From Modestobacter sp. DSM 44400 (GTDB taxonomy: Bacteria > Actinomycetota > Actinomycetes > Mycobacteriales > Geodermatophilaceae): 64,000 bases of DNA. The stretch's first letter is position 1. Every line of letters begins with the position of its first letter. This document shows positions 1 through 9,100 of the stretch, in pieces. The notes under the pieces are model-generated. The model was not told where the DNA came from, did no database searches, and worked only from the letters and a program-made list of their open reading frames with translations. Made by a program: the position numbers and the translations under genes. The stretch lies in contig NZ_FNOZ01000024.1 of NCBI RefSeq assembly GCF_900107175.1, positions 1 to 64,000 of the forward strand. Reading direction: 5' to 3'.

Positions 1-1
1 G

Positions 2-154
2 TTCACCACCCCGGCGACGCTGGCCCGCACCGGACGCCGACGGATCCTGCACCTGGCCGAACACCACCCCTGGGCCGCGCTGGTCCGCGACGGGCTTGCA
101 CGACTCCGCGACGCCACCGCGGTGCTCGCCGCCCCGGCAGCCGCCTCCGGCTGA
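2..154 (+). pseudogene. Transposase C-terminal tail (IS1380-like), cut by window edge
   Basis: About 50 codons are open from the first bases to a TGA. The reading shows an arginine-rich turn, a leucine-histidine strand and a Pro-Trp pair (RRRILHLAEHHPWA), followed by a helix and an Ala-rich end. This resembles the last segment of IS1380-family DDE transposases. The rest lies outside the window, so whether the element is intact is unknown. The stretch downstream to 334 carries no convincing gene and may contain the end of the element. Assignment rests on a short motif only. Confidence 0.45.
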
Positions 155-294
155 CCCCCGGCGACCTGACCCGACGACCCGAAGGACACCCACCGGCCTG
201 TGGAACCGGCGCCCACCCGAGCGACATCGGCCGATCCGTCACACCCCAATGCCATCCTGACGCCCACACGGGACCAGAAGCCGATGATCATGCT

Positions 295-334
295 CCGCAT
301 CAAGATCACGGAAGATCGAGGCTAGGATCTCCCC
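295..334 (+). promoter_or_regulatory. Candidate metYX promoter
   Basis: TAGGAT at 323-328 fits an actinobacterial -10 box and would start transcription near 335, exactly where the riboswitch fold begins. No good -35 box is visible at the right spacing. The region from 155 to 334 otherwise holds no gene. Confidence 0.35.
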
Positions 335-455
335 AGCTCACGAGAGGCAGCGACAAGCACCTGGCTGGCTGCCCGGCAACCTCAACTCCGTCTGAGGTGC
401 TCCAGGGGAAGAGCTGGCCGGACGGCGCCCGCCGCCCGGCAAGGACGGAGCCCTC
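335..455 (+). promoter_or_regulatory. SAM-IV-type S-adenosylmethionine riboswitch
   Basis: The leader of metY contains the conserved core of the SAM-I/SAM-IV clan: a CACGAGAGGCAGCG 5' side, then ACAAGC, a CTGGCTGGCTGCCCGGCAACC-type joining strand beginning at 361, and a GAGGTGC hairpin arm, followed by a GC-rich 3' pseudoknot region. SAM-IV elements are known in Actinobacteria upstream of sulfur amino acid genes. SAM binding is expected to turn down metY and metX. The RBS GAGGAGG at 478-484 lies just beyond it. The exact 3' border is not certain. Confidence 0.85.
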
Positions 456-493
456 GCGCCGTGGGTCTCCGCGATCCGAGGAGGAACTGACGC

Positions 494-1786
494 ATGAGCG
501 AACCCAGCGGCTGGAGCTTCGAGACCCGGCAGATCCACGCCGGCGCGGCTCCCGACCCCACCACCGGGGCCCGCGCCCTGCCGATCTACGCCACGACCGC
601 CTATCAGTTCCGCGACAGCCAGCACGCCGCGGACCTGTTCGCGCTGGCCGAGATGGGCAACATCTACACCCGGATCATGAACCCGACGCAGGACGCGCTG
701 GAGCAGCGGGTGGCCTCGCTGGAGGGTGGGGTCGCGGCGCTGGCGGTCGCGTCGGGGATGGCCGCCGAGACGCTGGCCATCCTGAACATCGCCGAGGCCG
801 GGGACCACATCGTGGCGTCGGCCTCGCTCTACGGCGGCACCTACAACCTGCTGCACCACTCGCTGCCCAAGATGGGCATCACGGTCACCTTCGTGGAGGA
901 GCCGGACGACCCGCAGAACTGGCAGTCGCTGGTCCGGGAGAACACCAAGGCCTTCTACGCAGAGAGCATCGGCAACCCCAAGGGCGACGTCCTGGACATC
1001 GCCGCGGTGTCGGCGGTGGCGCACCGCAACGGGGTACCGCTCATCGTCGACAACACCATCGCCACGCCGTTTCTGATCCGGCCCTTCGAGCACGGCGCTG
1101 ACATCGTCGTCCACTCCGCGACCAAGTACCTCGGCGGGCACGGCACCGCGATCGCCGGCCTCATCGTCGACTCCGGCAACTTCGCCTGGACCGCCGGGAA
1201 GTTCCCCGGTTTCACCACGCCCGACCCGACGTACCACGGCGTGGTCTACGCCGACCTGGGCGCGCCGGCCTACGCGCTCAAGGCCCGGGTGCAGCTGCTG
1301 CGCGATCTGGGCCCGGCGATCTCGCCGTTCAACGCCTGGCTGATCGTGCAGGGCATCGAGACGCTGTCGCTGCGCTTGGAGCGGCACGTGGCCAACGCCC
1401 AGCGGGTGGCCGAGTGGCTCGATGCCCGCGACGAGGTCGAATCGGTGCACTACGCCGGCCTGCCGTCCTCGCCGTGGCACGCAGCCCAGCAGAAGTACGC
1501 GCCGAAGGGCGCCGGCGCCGTGCTGGCCTTCGAGATCGCCGGCGGTGTGGAGGCCGGCAAGGCGTTCGTGGAGGCGCTCACGCTGCACAGCCACGTGGCG
1601 AACATCGGCGACGTCCGCAGCCTGGTGATCCACCCGGCGTCGACGACGCACTCGCAACTGACCGCCGAGGAGCAGCTCACCGCCGGGGTGACTCCGGGCC
1701 TGGTGCGGCTGGCCGTCGGCTTGGAGGGGATCGGCGACATCCTGGCCGACCTTGAGTCTGGCTTTCGCGCCGCCAAGGGCGCCTGA
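494..1786 (+). CDS. metY: O-acetylhomoserine sulfhydrylase (MetY)
   Basis: 430 aa pyridoxal-phosphate enzyme of the Cys/Met metabolism family. It makes homocysteine from O-acetylhomoserine and sulfide in the cytoplasm. The N-terminus (FETRQIHAG, then IYATTAYQF) is typical of MetY. The PLP lysine lies in VVHSATKYLGGHG at about residue 213, and the length matches the family. The ATG has a strong GAGGAGG Shine-Dalgarno 10 bases upstream. It is preceded by a SAM riboswitch and followed after one base by metX, so the two form a direct-acetylation methionine operon controlled by SAM. Confidence 0.95.
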   Translation: MSEPSGWSFETRQIHAGAAPDPTTGARALPIYATTAYQFRDSQHAADLFALAEMGNIYTRIMNPTQDALEQRVASLEGGVAALAVASGMAAETLAILNIAEAGDHIVASASLYGGTYNLLHHSLPKMGITVTFVEEPDDPQNWQSLVRENTKAFYAESIGNPKGDVLDIAAVSAVAHRNGVPLIVDNTIATPFLIRPFEHGADIVVHSATKYLGGHGTAIAGLIVDSGNFAWTAGKFPGFTTPDPTYHGVVYADLGAPAYALKARVQLLRDLGPAISPFNAWLIVQGIETLSLRLERHVANAQRVAEWLDARDEVESVHYAGLPSSPWHAAQQKYAPKGAGAVLAFEIAGGVEAGKAFVEALTLHSHVANIGDVRSLVIHPASTTHSQLTAEEQLTAGVTPGLVRLAVGLEGIGDILADLESGFRAAKGA

Positions 1787-1787
1787 G

Positions 1788-2945
1788 GTGACGGGGTCCG
1801 GGACGGAGGTCCGGAACGCCGGACCGGTGCCCCGGGCCCCTGCGGCCCCGGCCCGGTCGGGCGGCTGGATGGAGGGGGACCCGTCCGGCGACCGCCGCTT
1901 CCTGGACATCGGCGGAGACCTGGACGGACCGGTCCGGCTCGAACGGGGTGGCACGCTGCCCGCCGTCCGGGTCGCCTACGAGACGTGGGGCACGCTCGCC
2001 CCCGACGGCGGCAACGCCGTTCTGGTCGAGCACGCCCTGACCGGCGACAGCCACGTCGTCGGGCCGGCCGGCCCGGGCCAGCCGACGCCGGGCTGGTGGC
2101 CGACCCTGATCGGCCCGGGTGCGCCCCTGGACAGCGACCGCTGGTTCGTCGTCTGCGCGAACGTGCTGGGCGGCTGCCAGGGCACCACCGGGCCGTCCTC
2201 GGCCGCACCGGACGGCGCTCCCTGGGGCTCCCGGTTCCCCGAGGTGACCATCGGCGACCAGGTCGCCGTCGAAGCCGCGCTGGCCGACGCGCTGGGCGTC
2301 GACCGGTGGACGGCGGTGCTCGGCGGCTCGATGGGCGGCATGCGCGCGCTGGAATGGGCCGTCGCGTACCCGGACCGGGTGGGTGGACTGTTCTTCCTCG
2401 CCTCCGCTGCGATCGCCACCGCCGACCAGATCGGCACCCAGACCACCCAGCAGACCGCGATCCGCACCGACCCGCGCTGGGCCGGCGGCGACTACGCCCG
2501 CGGCGAAGGACCGGTCGCCGGCCTGGGCACCGCCCGCCGGATCGCCCACCTCACCTACCGCAGCCCGCTCGAGCTGGACGCCCGGTTCGGCGCCGGAGTG
2601 CAGTCCGACGGCCGCTTCGCCGTCGCCTCCTACCTCGACCACCACGCCGCCAAGCTCGCCGCCCGCTTCGACGCCGGCAGTTACGTCGTGCTCACCGAGG
2701 CGATGAACAGCTGGGACGTCGGCCGCGGCCGGGGTGGGGTGGAGGCGGCACTGGGCCGGGTGACCGCGCGGGTCGTGGTGGCCGGGGTGGACACCGACCG
2801 GCTGTACCCGCCGGCCCTGCAGCAGCGGGTGGCCGACGGGCTCGGCGTTCCACTGCGGATGATCCCCTCGCTCTCCGGGCACGACGGCTTCCTGCTCGAG
2901 ACCGTGGCGGTCGGCGGGCTCGTCCGGGAACTGCTGGCGCCCTGA
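1788..2945 (+). CDS. metX: Homoserine O-acetyltransferase (MetX)
   Basis: 385 aa alpha/beta-hydrolase-fold acyltransferase that acetylates homoserine with acetyl-CoA, supplying MetY. The nucleophile elbow is GGSMGGMRALEW, and the acid (DTDRLYP) and histidine (SGHDGF) regions of the catalytic triad follow in order near the C-terminus. The chosen GTG lies one base after the metY stop, which suggests coupled translation. A later ATG at the MEGDPSGD segment is an alternative that would remove about 27 Ala/Pro-rich residues. Confidence 0.92.
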   Translation: MTGSGTEVRNAGPVPRAPAAPARSGGWMEGDPSGDRRFLDIGGDLDGPVRLERGGTLPAVRVAYETWGTLAPDGGNAVLVEHALTGDSHVVGPAGPGQPTPGWWPTLIGPGAPLDSDRWFVVCANVLGGCQGTTGPSSAAPDGAPWGSRFPEVTIGDQVAVEAALADALGVDRWTAVLGGSMGGMRALEWAVAYPDRVGGLFFLASAAIATADQIGTQTTQQTAIRTDPRWAGGDYARGEGPVAGLGTARRIAHLTYRSPLELDARFGAGVQSDGRFAVASYLDHHAAKLAARFDAGSYVVLTEAMNSWDVGRGRGGVEAALGRVTARVVVAGVDTDRLYPPALQQRVADGLGVPLRMIPSLSGHDGFLLETVAVGGLVRELLAP

Positions 2946-3079
2946 CCTGGCCTTCCGGTGATCGTCGGGCACACTCGCGTCGCGTCGCCTACTGTCGGGA
3001 GCGCGGTGACAGCGCGAATCCACCCTCCCCGCCGGCGATGCCGAGCACACACCCGGCCACCCCCGACAGAGAGCTGGCG

Positions 3080-4201
3080 ATGACCGCCCATCTCCTCGAC
3101 GAGTCCGATCGTCCCGCTGCAGCACCCGACAGCATGGCTCCCGCGCCCCACCGCCGTGAGCGCGAGCGGCAGGTCAGCGTCTACGCCGACCTCTCCGCGC
3201 GCGTGCGCGACGCCGGGCTGCTGAACCGGCGGCGCGGCTACTACGTCGTCTCGATCGCGCTGACCATCGCGGCGTTCATCGGCGTCTGGGTCGCCATCGC
3301 GGTCGTCGGCGACTCCTGGTGGCAGCTGGGCCTGGCCGCCGTCTTGTCGCTGGTGTGCACCCAGTTCGGCTTCCTCGGCCACGACACCGCCCACCGGCAG
3401 GTCTTCGCCTCGCACGCCGGCAACGCCTGGTGGTCGCGGGTGCTGTCCTGCGGGTTCGCCGGGCTGAGCTACGGCTGGTGGATGGGCAAGCACAACAAGC
3501 ACCACAACGCGCCCAACCAGCAGGGCAAGGACCCCGACATCGAGTCGACCGTCCTGGCCTTCACCCCCGACGACGCCGCCGAGCGCACCACCGGCCTGCG
3601 CGGCTGGTTCACCCGGCACCAGGGCTGGGCGTTCTTCCCGCTGCTCACCTTCGAGGGGGCGGCACTGCACGTGCAGAGCATCCAGACGCTGCTCCAGGTC
3701 AAGACGATGCCGCACCGCAAGCTGGAACTGGCGATCATCGCCGTCCGGCTGGTGGCGTTCGTGGCCGCCGTGTTCCTGCTGATGCCGCCGCTGATCGCGG
3801 TTGGCTTCATCCTCGTGCAGCAGGCCGTGTTCGGCGTCCTGCTGGGCGGGTCGTTCGCGCCCAACCACAAGGGCATGCCGGTCGTCCCGAAGAACGCCAA
3901 GGTCGACTTCCTGCGCCGCCAGGTGCTCATGTCGCGCAACATCCGCGGCGGGCTGATGACCGACTTCATGATGGGCGGCCTGAACTACCAGATCGAGCAC
4001 CACCTCTTCCCGAGCATGCCCCGGCCGAACCTGAAGAAGGTTCAGCCGATGGTGCGTGAGCACTGCGCCAAGCACGGGATCGGCTACACCGAGACCTCGC
4101 TGGTCGGCTCCTACACGATGGTGGTGCGCTACCTGAACCGGGTGGGCATCGGCGAGCGCGACCCGTTCACCTGCCCGCTGGTGCAGACGATTCGAAACTG
4201 A
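3080..4201 (+). CDS. Membrane fatty acid desaturase
   Basis: 373 aa di-iron acyl-CoA/acyl-lipid desaturase. The three histidine boxes are present in order: HDTAH, then HNKHH, then QIEHHLF near the C-terminus. Two pairs of hydrophobic helices lie between the boxes, as expected for an integral membrane enzyme. It introduces double bonds into fatty acyl chains using electrons from a reductase not seen nearby. The start chosen is ATG at 3080. The frame is open further upstream, but that part is a shadow of metX. It appears to be a single-gene unit. Confidence 0.9.
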   Translation: MTAHLLDESDRPAAAPDSMAPAPHRRERERQVSVYADLSARVRDAGLLNRRRGYYVVSIALTIAAFIGVWVAIAVVGDSWWQLGLAAVLSLVCTQFGFLGHDTAHRQVFASHAGNAWWSRVLSCGFAGLSYGWWMGKHNKHHNAPNQQGKDPDIESTVLAFTPDDAAERTTGLRGWFTRHQGWAFFPLLTFEGAALHVQSIQTLLQVKTMPHRKLELAIIAVRLVAFVAAVFLLMPPLIAVGFILVQQAVFGVLLGGSFAPNHKGMPVVPKNAKVDFLRRQVLMSRNIRGGLMTDFMMGGLNYQIEHHLFPSMPRPNLKKVQPMVREHCAKHGIGYTETSLVGSYTMVVRYLNRVGIGERDPFTCPLVQTIRN

Positions 4202-4351
4202 CGCCTGCTCCAGCCGGCGGCGCCAGCTCGCGCGCGTGGTCACCAGCATCTGGCGGGCGTGCCGGGGTGACTGCGTTACCCGATCGTGACCGAACCCGTC
4301 GGGACCAGCTCAGCCGACGGCCGGGTCCGGCCAGCCGGCCAGGTGGCCGAT

Positions 4352-4684
4352 TCAGGCCAGCGCGAGCCAGGCGCCGGTCAGCGAGCCGGTCCCGCTGCCG
4401 TCGGTGACGGACAGGGTCCACGGCGCGTCCGCGTGCCGGCCCTCCGGGCGGTTTCGCCGAACCGCGTCGACGATCCGCCAGATCTCGACTGGCACCCGGG
4501 CCGGCGGTCCGCCCGGCCGCGTGGTCCAGACGTCCCGCCGGGTCGCCTGCACCCGCTCACCCCGGGCCGTCGCCGGCAGTCGGAGCTTGACCGGTCCGAG
4601 GTCGAGGTAGGCATCCGGGTCGGCGGGAACGTCCCAGGTCGGACGCCGGGCACCGCTGGTGGCATCTGCGCCGAGGGTCAGCAC
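4352..4684 (-). CDS. Hypothetical protein
   Basis: About 110 aa, GTG start. The composition (balanced charge, Trp/Asp-rich, segments TWDVPADPDAYLDLG and PWTLSVTDGSG) looks like real coding sequence and no competing frame is better. No domain is recognised. The frame stays open upstream to 4726 and would add a short hydrophobic stretch, but no ATG, GTG or TTG exists there. The start is therefore weak and a lost 5' end is possible. Confidence 0.5.
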   Translation of the reverse strand: MLTLGADATSGARRPTWDVPADPDAYLDLGPVKLRLPATARGERVQATRRDVWTTRPGGPPARVPVEIWRIVDAVRRNRPEGRHADAPWTLSVTDGSGTGSLTGAWLALA

Positions 4685-4751
4685 CGTCGAAACCAGGTGG
4701 AGGAGCCCGCCGAGCCCCCAGCGTCATCCCGACAGCCTGCCCGGCCGGCGG

Positions 4752-5282
4752 CTACTGCACCCGGCGGACGGCGCGGTGCTGGTCGAGCCGGCCGGTGTAG
4801 CTGGCGGCGTTGGCGCGGATCGCGGCCACGTCGTCCTCGATCGTCTGCCGCCGTACCTTGGCCGGGACGCCGGCGACCAGGGAGTTCGGCGGGATCTCCT
4901 GGCCCTGCATGACGACGGCGCCCGCGGCGATGATCGAGCCGGACCCGATGTGCGCGCCGTTGAGCACGGTGCTGCCCATCCCGACCAGGACGTCGTCGTC
5001 CACCCGGGCGCCGTGCAGCACGACGTTGTGGCCGACGGTCACGCCGCGGCCCAGCACCAGCGGGAACCCCGGGTCGCTGTGCAGCGTGGACCCGTCCTGC
5101 ACGTTGGAGTCCGCGCCGATCTCGATCACCTCGGCGTCCGCACGGACGATCGCGCCGTACCAGACACTCGCGCGCGGCCCCAGCGTCACCTTGCCGACGA
5201 TGACCGCCGTCGGGGCCACGAAGGCCTCCGGATCGATCTCCGGTGCTCCGAAGTCGAGCTCGCCGATGTAGCTGTCCGCCAC
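4752..5282 (-). CDS. Gamma carbonic anhydrase family protein
   Basis: 176 aa left-handed beta-helix protein built from hexapeptide repeats such as VIVGKV, IEIGAD and GSGSII. The metal-binding histidines are visible in DGSTLHSD and GHNVVLHG. Members may hydrate CO2 or, in many cases, have no demonstrated activity. The GTG start at 5282 is preferred over the upstream ATG because GAGAGG sits 8-9 bases before it. The gene stands before a hypothetical gene on the same strand but is separated from the nnrD group. Confidence 0.85.
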   Translation of the reverse strand: MADSYIGELDFGAPEIDPEAFVAPTAVIVGKVTLGPRASVWYGAIVRADAEVIEIGADSNVQDGSTLHSDPGFPLVLGRGVTVGHNVVLHGARVDDDVLVGMGSTVLNGAHIGSGSIIAAGAVVMQGQEIPPNSLVAGVPAKVRRQTIEDDVAAIRANAASYTGRLDQHRAVRRVQ

Positions 5283-5337
5283 GCTGTCGTCCTCTCGTCG
5301 GCCGCGGGTCGATCCCGCGGCATGGCTGGTGCACACC

Positions 5338-5661
5338 TCAGGCTGGCTCGGACTCGCCCCACTCGGCCAGGAAGGCCGCCGGGTCGAGCTCCTCGAGCTG
5401 CCGCTGGACGACGGCGAGCATCTCGCCGGGCACGTTGGCGTCGCCGGCGGAGACTCGCACGCGCTCCACGCCGTCCCGGCGCCGGGTGACCAGCACGTCG
5501 CTCAGCGAGGGGGCGGGCAGCAGCCCCCAGGCGAGCTCGGCGGCGAAGGCGGCGAGGAAGCGCCCGCTGCGCACCAGCCGTCCGCCGGGCCGGCGCACCA
5601 GGGTGGCGGCGAAGGCGTCCCGGGCCAGGACGGCCGACCCGTCGTCCGGCCGGCTCGTCAC
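5338..5661 (-). CDS. Hypothetical protein in the nnrD operon
   Basis: 107 aa, GTG start that overlaps the nnrD stop in a GTGA junction, so it is probably translationally coupled. It has an arginine-rich N-terminal half with a hydrophobic helix (FLAAFAAELAWGLLPA) and an acidic C-terminus. No family is recognised. It is transcribed after the histidine phosphatase and nnrD genes. Confidence 0.6.
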   Translation of the reverse strand: MTSRPDDGSAVLARDAFAATLVRRPGGRLVRSGRFLAAFAAELAWGLLPAPSLSDVLVTRRRDGVERVRVSAGDANVPGEMLAVVQRQLEELDPAAFLAEWGESEPA

Positions 5662-6548
5662 AGGTCGACCTCGGCCAGCACCCGGGGGATCTCCGGCGGC
5701 AGCTCGCGGGCCAGGAAGCCCAGCCGGCCCACCCGGGCGGCCAGTCGCTCGCCCGCCCGGCCGTGCAGGTGCGCCGCCCAGACCGCGGCCTGCGCCGGCT
5801 CGGCGCCGCGGGCCAGCAGGCCGGCCACCACCCCGGCCCGGACGTCGCCGGAGCCGGACACCCCCAGCCCCGCGCCGCCGCTCTGGTCCTCCCAGAGCCG
5901 GCCGTCGGGGGTGGCGATCCAGCTGGTCGCCCCGCCGAGGCCCACCACGGCCTGAGCCTGGTCGGCCAGCCGGAGGGCTGCGCCGGACGGGTCGGCGTCG
6001 ATCTCCTCCGGTTCCACGTGCAACGCGATGGCCAGCTCGGTGGGGTTGGGGGTGAGCACCGCTCGGCCGGTGAGCTGGTGCAGGCAGGTGGGGTCCGCGG
6101 TCACCGCAGCCAGCCCCAGCGCGTCCAGTGCCACCGGCCCCTGGAACCCGGGCAGCAGCGCCTCGACCAGGTGCCGGGTCTGCTCCTCGTCGCTCATGCC
6201 GGGGCCGATGAGCATCGCCGAGGCCCGCCCGGCGAGGTCGGCCAGCTGTCCGGCGGCGCTCCCCGCGATCGCGCCGTCCTCGGTCTCGTGCAGCCCGCGC
6301 ACCAGCGCCTCTGGCAGCGCCTGGGCGGCGAAGCCGACCAGGCTGCGCGGGACGGCGACCTGCAACTTGCCCGCCCCGGACCGCAGGGTCGCTTCCGCGG
6401 CCAGCAGCACCGCACCCAGGGTCTCGGCGCTGCCGCCGACCACGAGGATCGACCCGCGGGCCTCCTTGCCGCCGGTGGGCTCGGGCAGCCGCCAGCCGCG
6501 CAGCACCTGCGGGGTGATCAGCGTCGAGTCAGGCTGGGGACGGGACAT
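5658..6548 (-). CDS. nnrD: ADP-dependent NAD(P)H-hydrate dehydratase
   Basis: 296 aa ribokinase-like carbohydrate-kinase fold enzyme that repairs hydrated NADH/NADPH. Diagnostic segments are ILVVGGSAETLGAVLL with RSGAGKLQVAVP near the N-terminus, VLTPNPTELAIAL in the middle, and GSGDVRAGVVAGLLA near the end (family pattern GTGDVLAG). It lacks the NnrE epimerase half found in fused homologues. GAGGAG lies 6 bases before the ATG. It overlaps the phosphatase gene upstream by 20 bases and the hypothetical gene downstream by 4. Confidence 0.9.
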   Translation of the reverse strand: MSRPQPDSTLITPQVLRGWRLPEPTGGKEARGSILVVGGSAETLGAVLLAAEATLRSGAGKLQVAVPRSLVGFAAQALPEALVRGLHETEDGAIAGSAAGQLADLAGRASAMLIGPGMSDEEQTRHLVEALLPGFQGPVALDALGLAAVTADPTCLHQLTGRAVLTPNPTELAIALHVEPEEIDADPSGAALRLADQAQAVVGLGGATSWIATPDGRLWEDQSGGAGLGVSGSGDVRAGVVAGLLARGAEPAQAAVWAAHLHGRAGERLAARVGRLGFLARELPPEIPRVLAEVDL

Positions 6549-7275
6549 CGTTCTCCTCGGTGACGGGGGCCTGACCGGCGGAGCCGAGGTGCGCCACGCC
6601 GTTGAAGTCGGCGAGCTGCCACCGCCCGTCGTCCCAGCGCTCGTAGCGGGTGAGCGAGGCGTTGGCGACCTGCTCGGTCCGGTCGATCTCCAGCAGCTGG
6701 GACTCGGCCAGCTCCTCGACGACGTACCGGAAGACCATGACCACGGCTTGGTGGGAGACGCACATCAGCCGCTCGCCGTCGTGGCGGAGCGCCTCGGTGG
6801 CCAGCAGGCTGCGCACCCGCAGCGCGACGTCGGCCCAGCTCTCGCCGCCCGGGGGTCGGTAGTAGAACTTGCCGAGCAGGTCGCGCCGGCGGGCCTCGTC
6901 GGGGTACTCGTCCCGGATGCCCTCGCGGGTCATCCCGTCGAAGGCGCCGAAGTCGCGCTCCCGCAGCCGTTCGTCGTAGCGGATGGTCAGGTCGAGCCCG
7001 CTGGCCGCCACCGCCCGGTCGGCAGTCGCCGCGGCGCGGGCGAACGGGGAGCTGAGCACCGTCGTCGGCTGCTGGTCGGCGGGCAGCCCGGCCAGCCACC
7101 GGCCGAACGCGTCGGCCTGCTCCTCCCCCGTCGCCGACAGCGGAACGTCGGGGTCCCGGACGTCGAGTTCCAGCCGTGCGGCGCCGTCGGAGTGCGCCTG
7201 GGCGTCGGCCACGTTGCCCTGGCTCTCCCCGTGGCGGACCAGCCACAGCGCACTCGGCCCCGGTTCCTGCGCCAT
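6529..7275 (-). CDS. Histidine phosphatase family protein
   Basis: 248 aa. The phosphohistidine motif is LVRHGESQGN at residues 12-21, followed by RERDFGAFDG and a second catalytic histidine in CVSHQAVVM. This is the 2,3-bisphosphoglycerate mutase-like superfamily. The substrate cannot be told from sequence. GGGGAG precedes the ATG. It is the first gene of a tightly overlapping run with nnrD and a hypothetical gene. Confidence 0.88.
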   Translation of the reverse strand: MAQEPGPSALWLVRHGESQGNVADAQAHSDGAARLELDVRDPDVPLSATGEEQADAFGRWLAGLPADQQPTTVLSSPFARAAATADRAVAASGLDLTIRYDERLRERDFGAFDGMTREGIRDEYPDEARRRDLLGKFYYRPPGGESWADVALRVRSLLATEALRHDGERLMCVSHQAVVMVFRYVVEELAESQLLEIDRTEQVANASLTRYERWDDGRWQLADFNGVAHLGSAGQAPVTEENDVPSPA

Positions 7276-7401
7276 CGCGCTCCCCGTCTCGCTCGGTGGG
7301 CGACGCTACCGGCGCCGTCCGGTCTGCCGTAGCCGATCATGCCGACGGCGAAACGGCGCGACGGGGTGTACGCCCTCCCGCCGGCTCGCCAGGATGAGGC
7401 C

Positions 7402-7941
7402 ATGGCGAGCCCGGAGGAGTTCGCGGCACGGCCGTTCGCCTCGGCCGCCGAGTTCGATGCGTGGCTGGACGCCGCGCACGAGCGCGCCCCCGGCCTGTAC
7501 GTGCAGATCGCCAAGAAGTCCGCCGGCATCGGCTGGATCACCGCGGCGGAGGCGGTCGAGGTGGCGCTGTGCTCCGGCTGTGGACGGACCCCGAAGGGGG
7601 ATGCGGGCGAAGAGCGTGTGGTCGCAGAAGAACGTGGCGACCGTCAATCGCCTGGTCACCGAGGGCCGGATGTGCCCGGCCGGGCTGTCCGCGGTGGAGG
7701 CCGCCCAGGCCGACGGCCGGTGGGAGCGGGCCTATGCCGGGTCCGCGACCAGCACCGTTCCCGGCGACCTGGCCGCGGCGCTGGCCGCTGACCCCGCGGC
7801 TGAGGCGTTCTTCGCCGGGCTGGACAGGACCAGCCGGTACGCCGTCCTGTGCGGGTGCAGACGGCGGGCACGCCGCAGACCCGGGCGAGGCGGATCGCCG
7901 TCTGCGTGCAGATGCTGGCCGGGGGCCGCCGGTTCCACTGA
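7402..7941 (+). pseudogene. YdeI/OmpD-associated family gene with two frameshifts
   Basis: The N-terminal part (EEFAARPFASAAEFDAWLD, then YVQIAKKSAGIGWITAAEA) reads in the frame of ATG 7402. Homology then jumps near 7577 to a second frame (NVATVNRLVTEGRMCPAG, GRWERAYAGSATSTVPGDLA). Near 7850 it jumps back to the first frame (RVQTAGTPQTRARRIA) and runs to TGA at 7941. The first break replaces the expected Gly-Trp-Ile-Asp-Gly turn and the second is a one-base loss. Summed length fits a full family member of about 180 aa. Confidence 0.8.
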
Positions 7942-7981
7942 CCCACCGGGCGCCGCATCGACCGTGATCTGACGGAAGGGG

Positions 7982-8986
7982 TCAGCCGGTGACGCGGCGG
8001 GCGCCGACGTAGCCGGCCTTGTCCACGCTGGTCACCGCGACGGGGCGGCCGGGCACGCTGGCGTGCACCATCTGGCCGTTGCCGATGTAGAGGCCCACGT
8101 GACTGACCGGCGTGTAGAAGAACACCAGATCACCGGGCTGCAGGTCGGCCCGGGCGACCGCGGTGCCCATGGTCGACTGCGCGCGGCTGGAGTGCGGCAG
8201 CGTGATGCCTGCGGCGGCGTAGGCGTACATCGTCAGCCCGGAGCAGTCGAAGGCGTCGGGCCCGGACGCGCCTGGGACGTAGGCGTCACCGAGCTGGGCC
8301 AGCGCGGTCTGCACGGCGTCGCCGGCGGCCGCGGTGGGCGCCGGCGCCGGCTTGGCGGTGGTCAGCACCGGCCCGGAGAGCACGTTCTGCACCGTCACCT
8401 GGTCGGCGGCCGAGAGCCGGGCGAGATCGGCCTCGTAGCCGGCCAGCTGCTCCCCCAGCGCGTCCTGCTGCGCCTCGAGGTCGGCGACGGAGGCCTCCGC
8501 AGCGGTCTGGGCCGCAGCCGCGGTGGCCTGGGCCTGCTGGGCGGTGTCACGGGCGACGGCGACCTGCGCCACGACGCCGTCGGCGTGGTTGGCGAGCTGG
8601 GCCAGGGTGCTCATCGTGTCGACGAGGTCCTCGGCCGAGTCGCTGGTCAGGAAGGCCGCGATGCGGAAGCGGGTGGAGCCGGTGTAGCCGGACAGGGCGA
8701 TCGCGCGCAGCTGGGGCGCGAGGGCGTCCACGGCGACCTGCGCCTGGGCGGCGGCGGCACCGGCGGCATCCGCAGCGGCCTGCTGCTCCTCGGCGGTCGC
8801 GGTGGCCTGGTGGACCTGCTCGTCGAGCTCCCGCAGCTTGTTGCCGGCGTCGACGACGGCCTGCCGGGCCTGGTCGGTCGTGGTGGGGGCGGCGGACCCG
8901 GTCGCCGGCGCCAGGACGATGAGCACCCCGGCGGTCAGCGCCAGCGCGGCACCGCGGCTCCAGCCGCGGACGGTCGAACGGTTCAC
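7982..8986 (-). CDS. Secreted NlpC/P60 peptidoglycan endopeptidase
   Basis: 334 aa. Residues 1-32 form a signal peptide. Residues 40-210 are an Ala/Gln-rich coiled coil (EEQQAAADAAGAAAAQAQ). A short Pro/Ala linker follows, and the NlpC/P60 domain occupies about 225-334. The catalytic cysteine is in DCSGLTMYAY, the histidine in HVGLYIGNG, with HAS after it. The coiled coil plus P60 layout matches Rip/Cwl-type cell wall hydrolases of Actinobacteria, which cut the stem peptide outside the cell. Single-gene unit. Confidence 0.9.
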   Translation of the reverse strand: MNRSTVRGWSRGAALALTAGVLIVLAPATGSAAPTTTDQARQAVVDAGNKLRELDEQVHQATATAEEQQAAADAAGAAAAQAQVAVDALAPQLRAIALSGYTGSTRFRIAAFLTSDSAEDLVDTMSTLAQLANHADGVVAQVAVARDTAQQAQATAAAAQTAAEASVADLEAQQDALGEQLAGYEADLARLSAADQVTVQNVLSGPVLTTAKPAPAPTAAAGDAVQTALAQLGDAYVPGASGPDAFDCSGLTMYAYAAAGITLPHSSRAQSTMGTAVARADLQPGDLVFFYTPVSHVGLYIGNGQMVHASVPGRPVAVTSVDKAGYVGARRVTG

Positions 8987-9100
8987 CGGGCCTCCGTAGG
9001 CGCACGCTGCACCCGGGGAAGGGGTGTCAGGGAGCGAGCGCGTCAGAGCCGAACGTAAGGGCCAGTCACCACACTGCGTGTTCGGCGCGCGTGGGGAGGC

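Noticed and set aside
338-1954. 538-codon minus-strand frame across metY
   Set aside because: Antisense shadow of a clearly recognised gene. It is Arg/Gly/His-rich with no family features.
1985-3079. Very long plus-strand frame running into the desaturase
   Set aside because: Its first half is the out-of-frame shadow of metX; the desaturase begins at ATG 3080.
8987-9100. Cyclic di-AMP riboswitch before the NlpC/P60 gene
   Set aside because: Such genes often carry one in Actinobacteria, but the conserved motifs were not found here.
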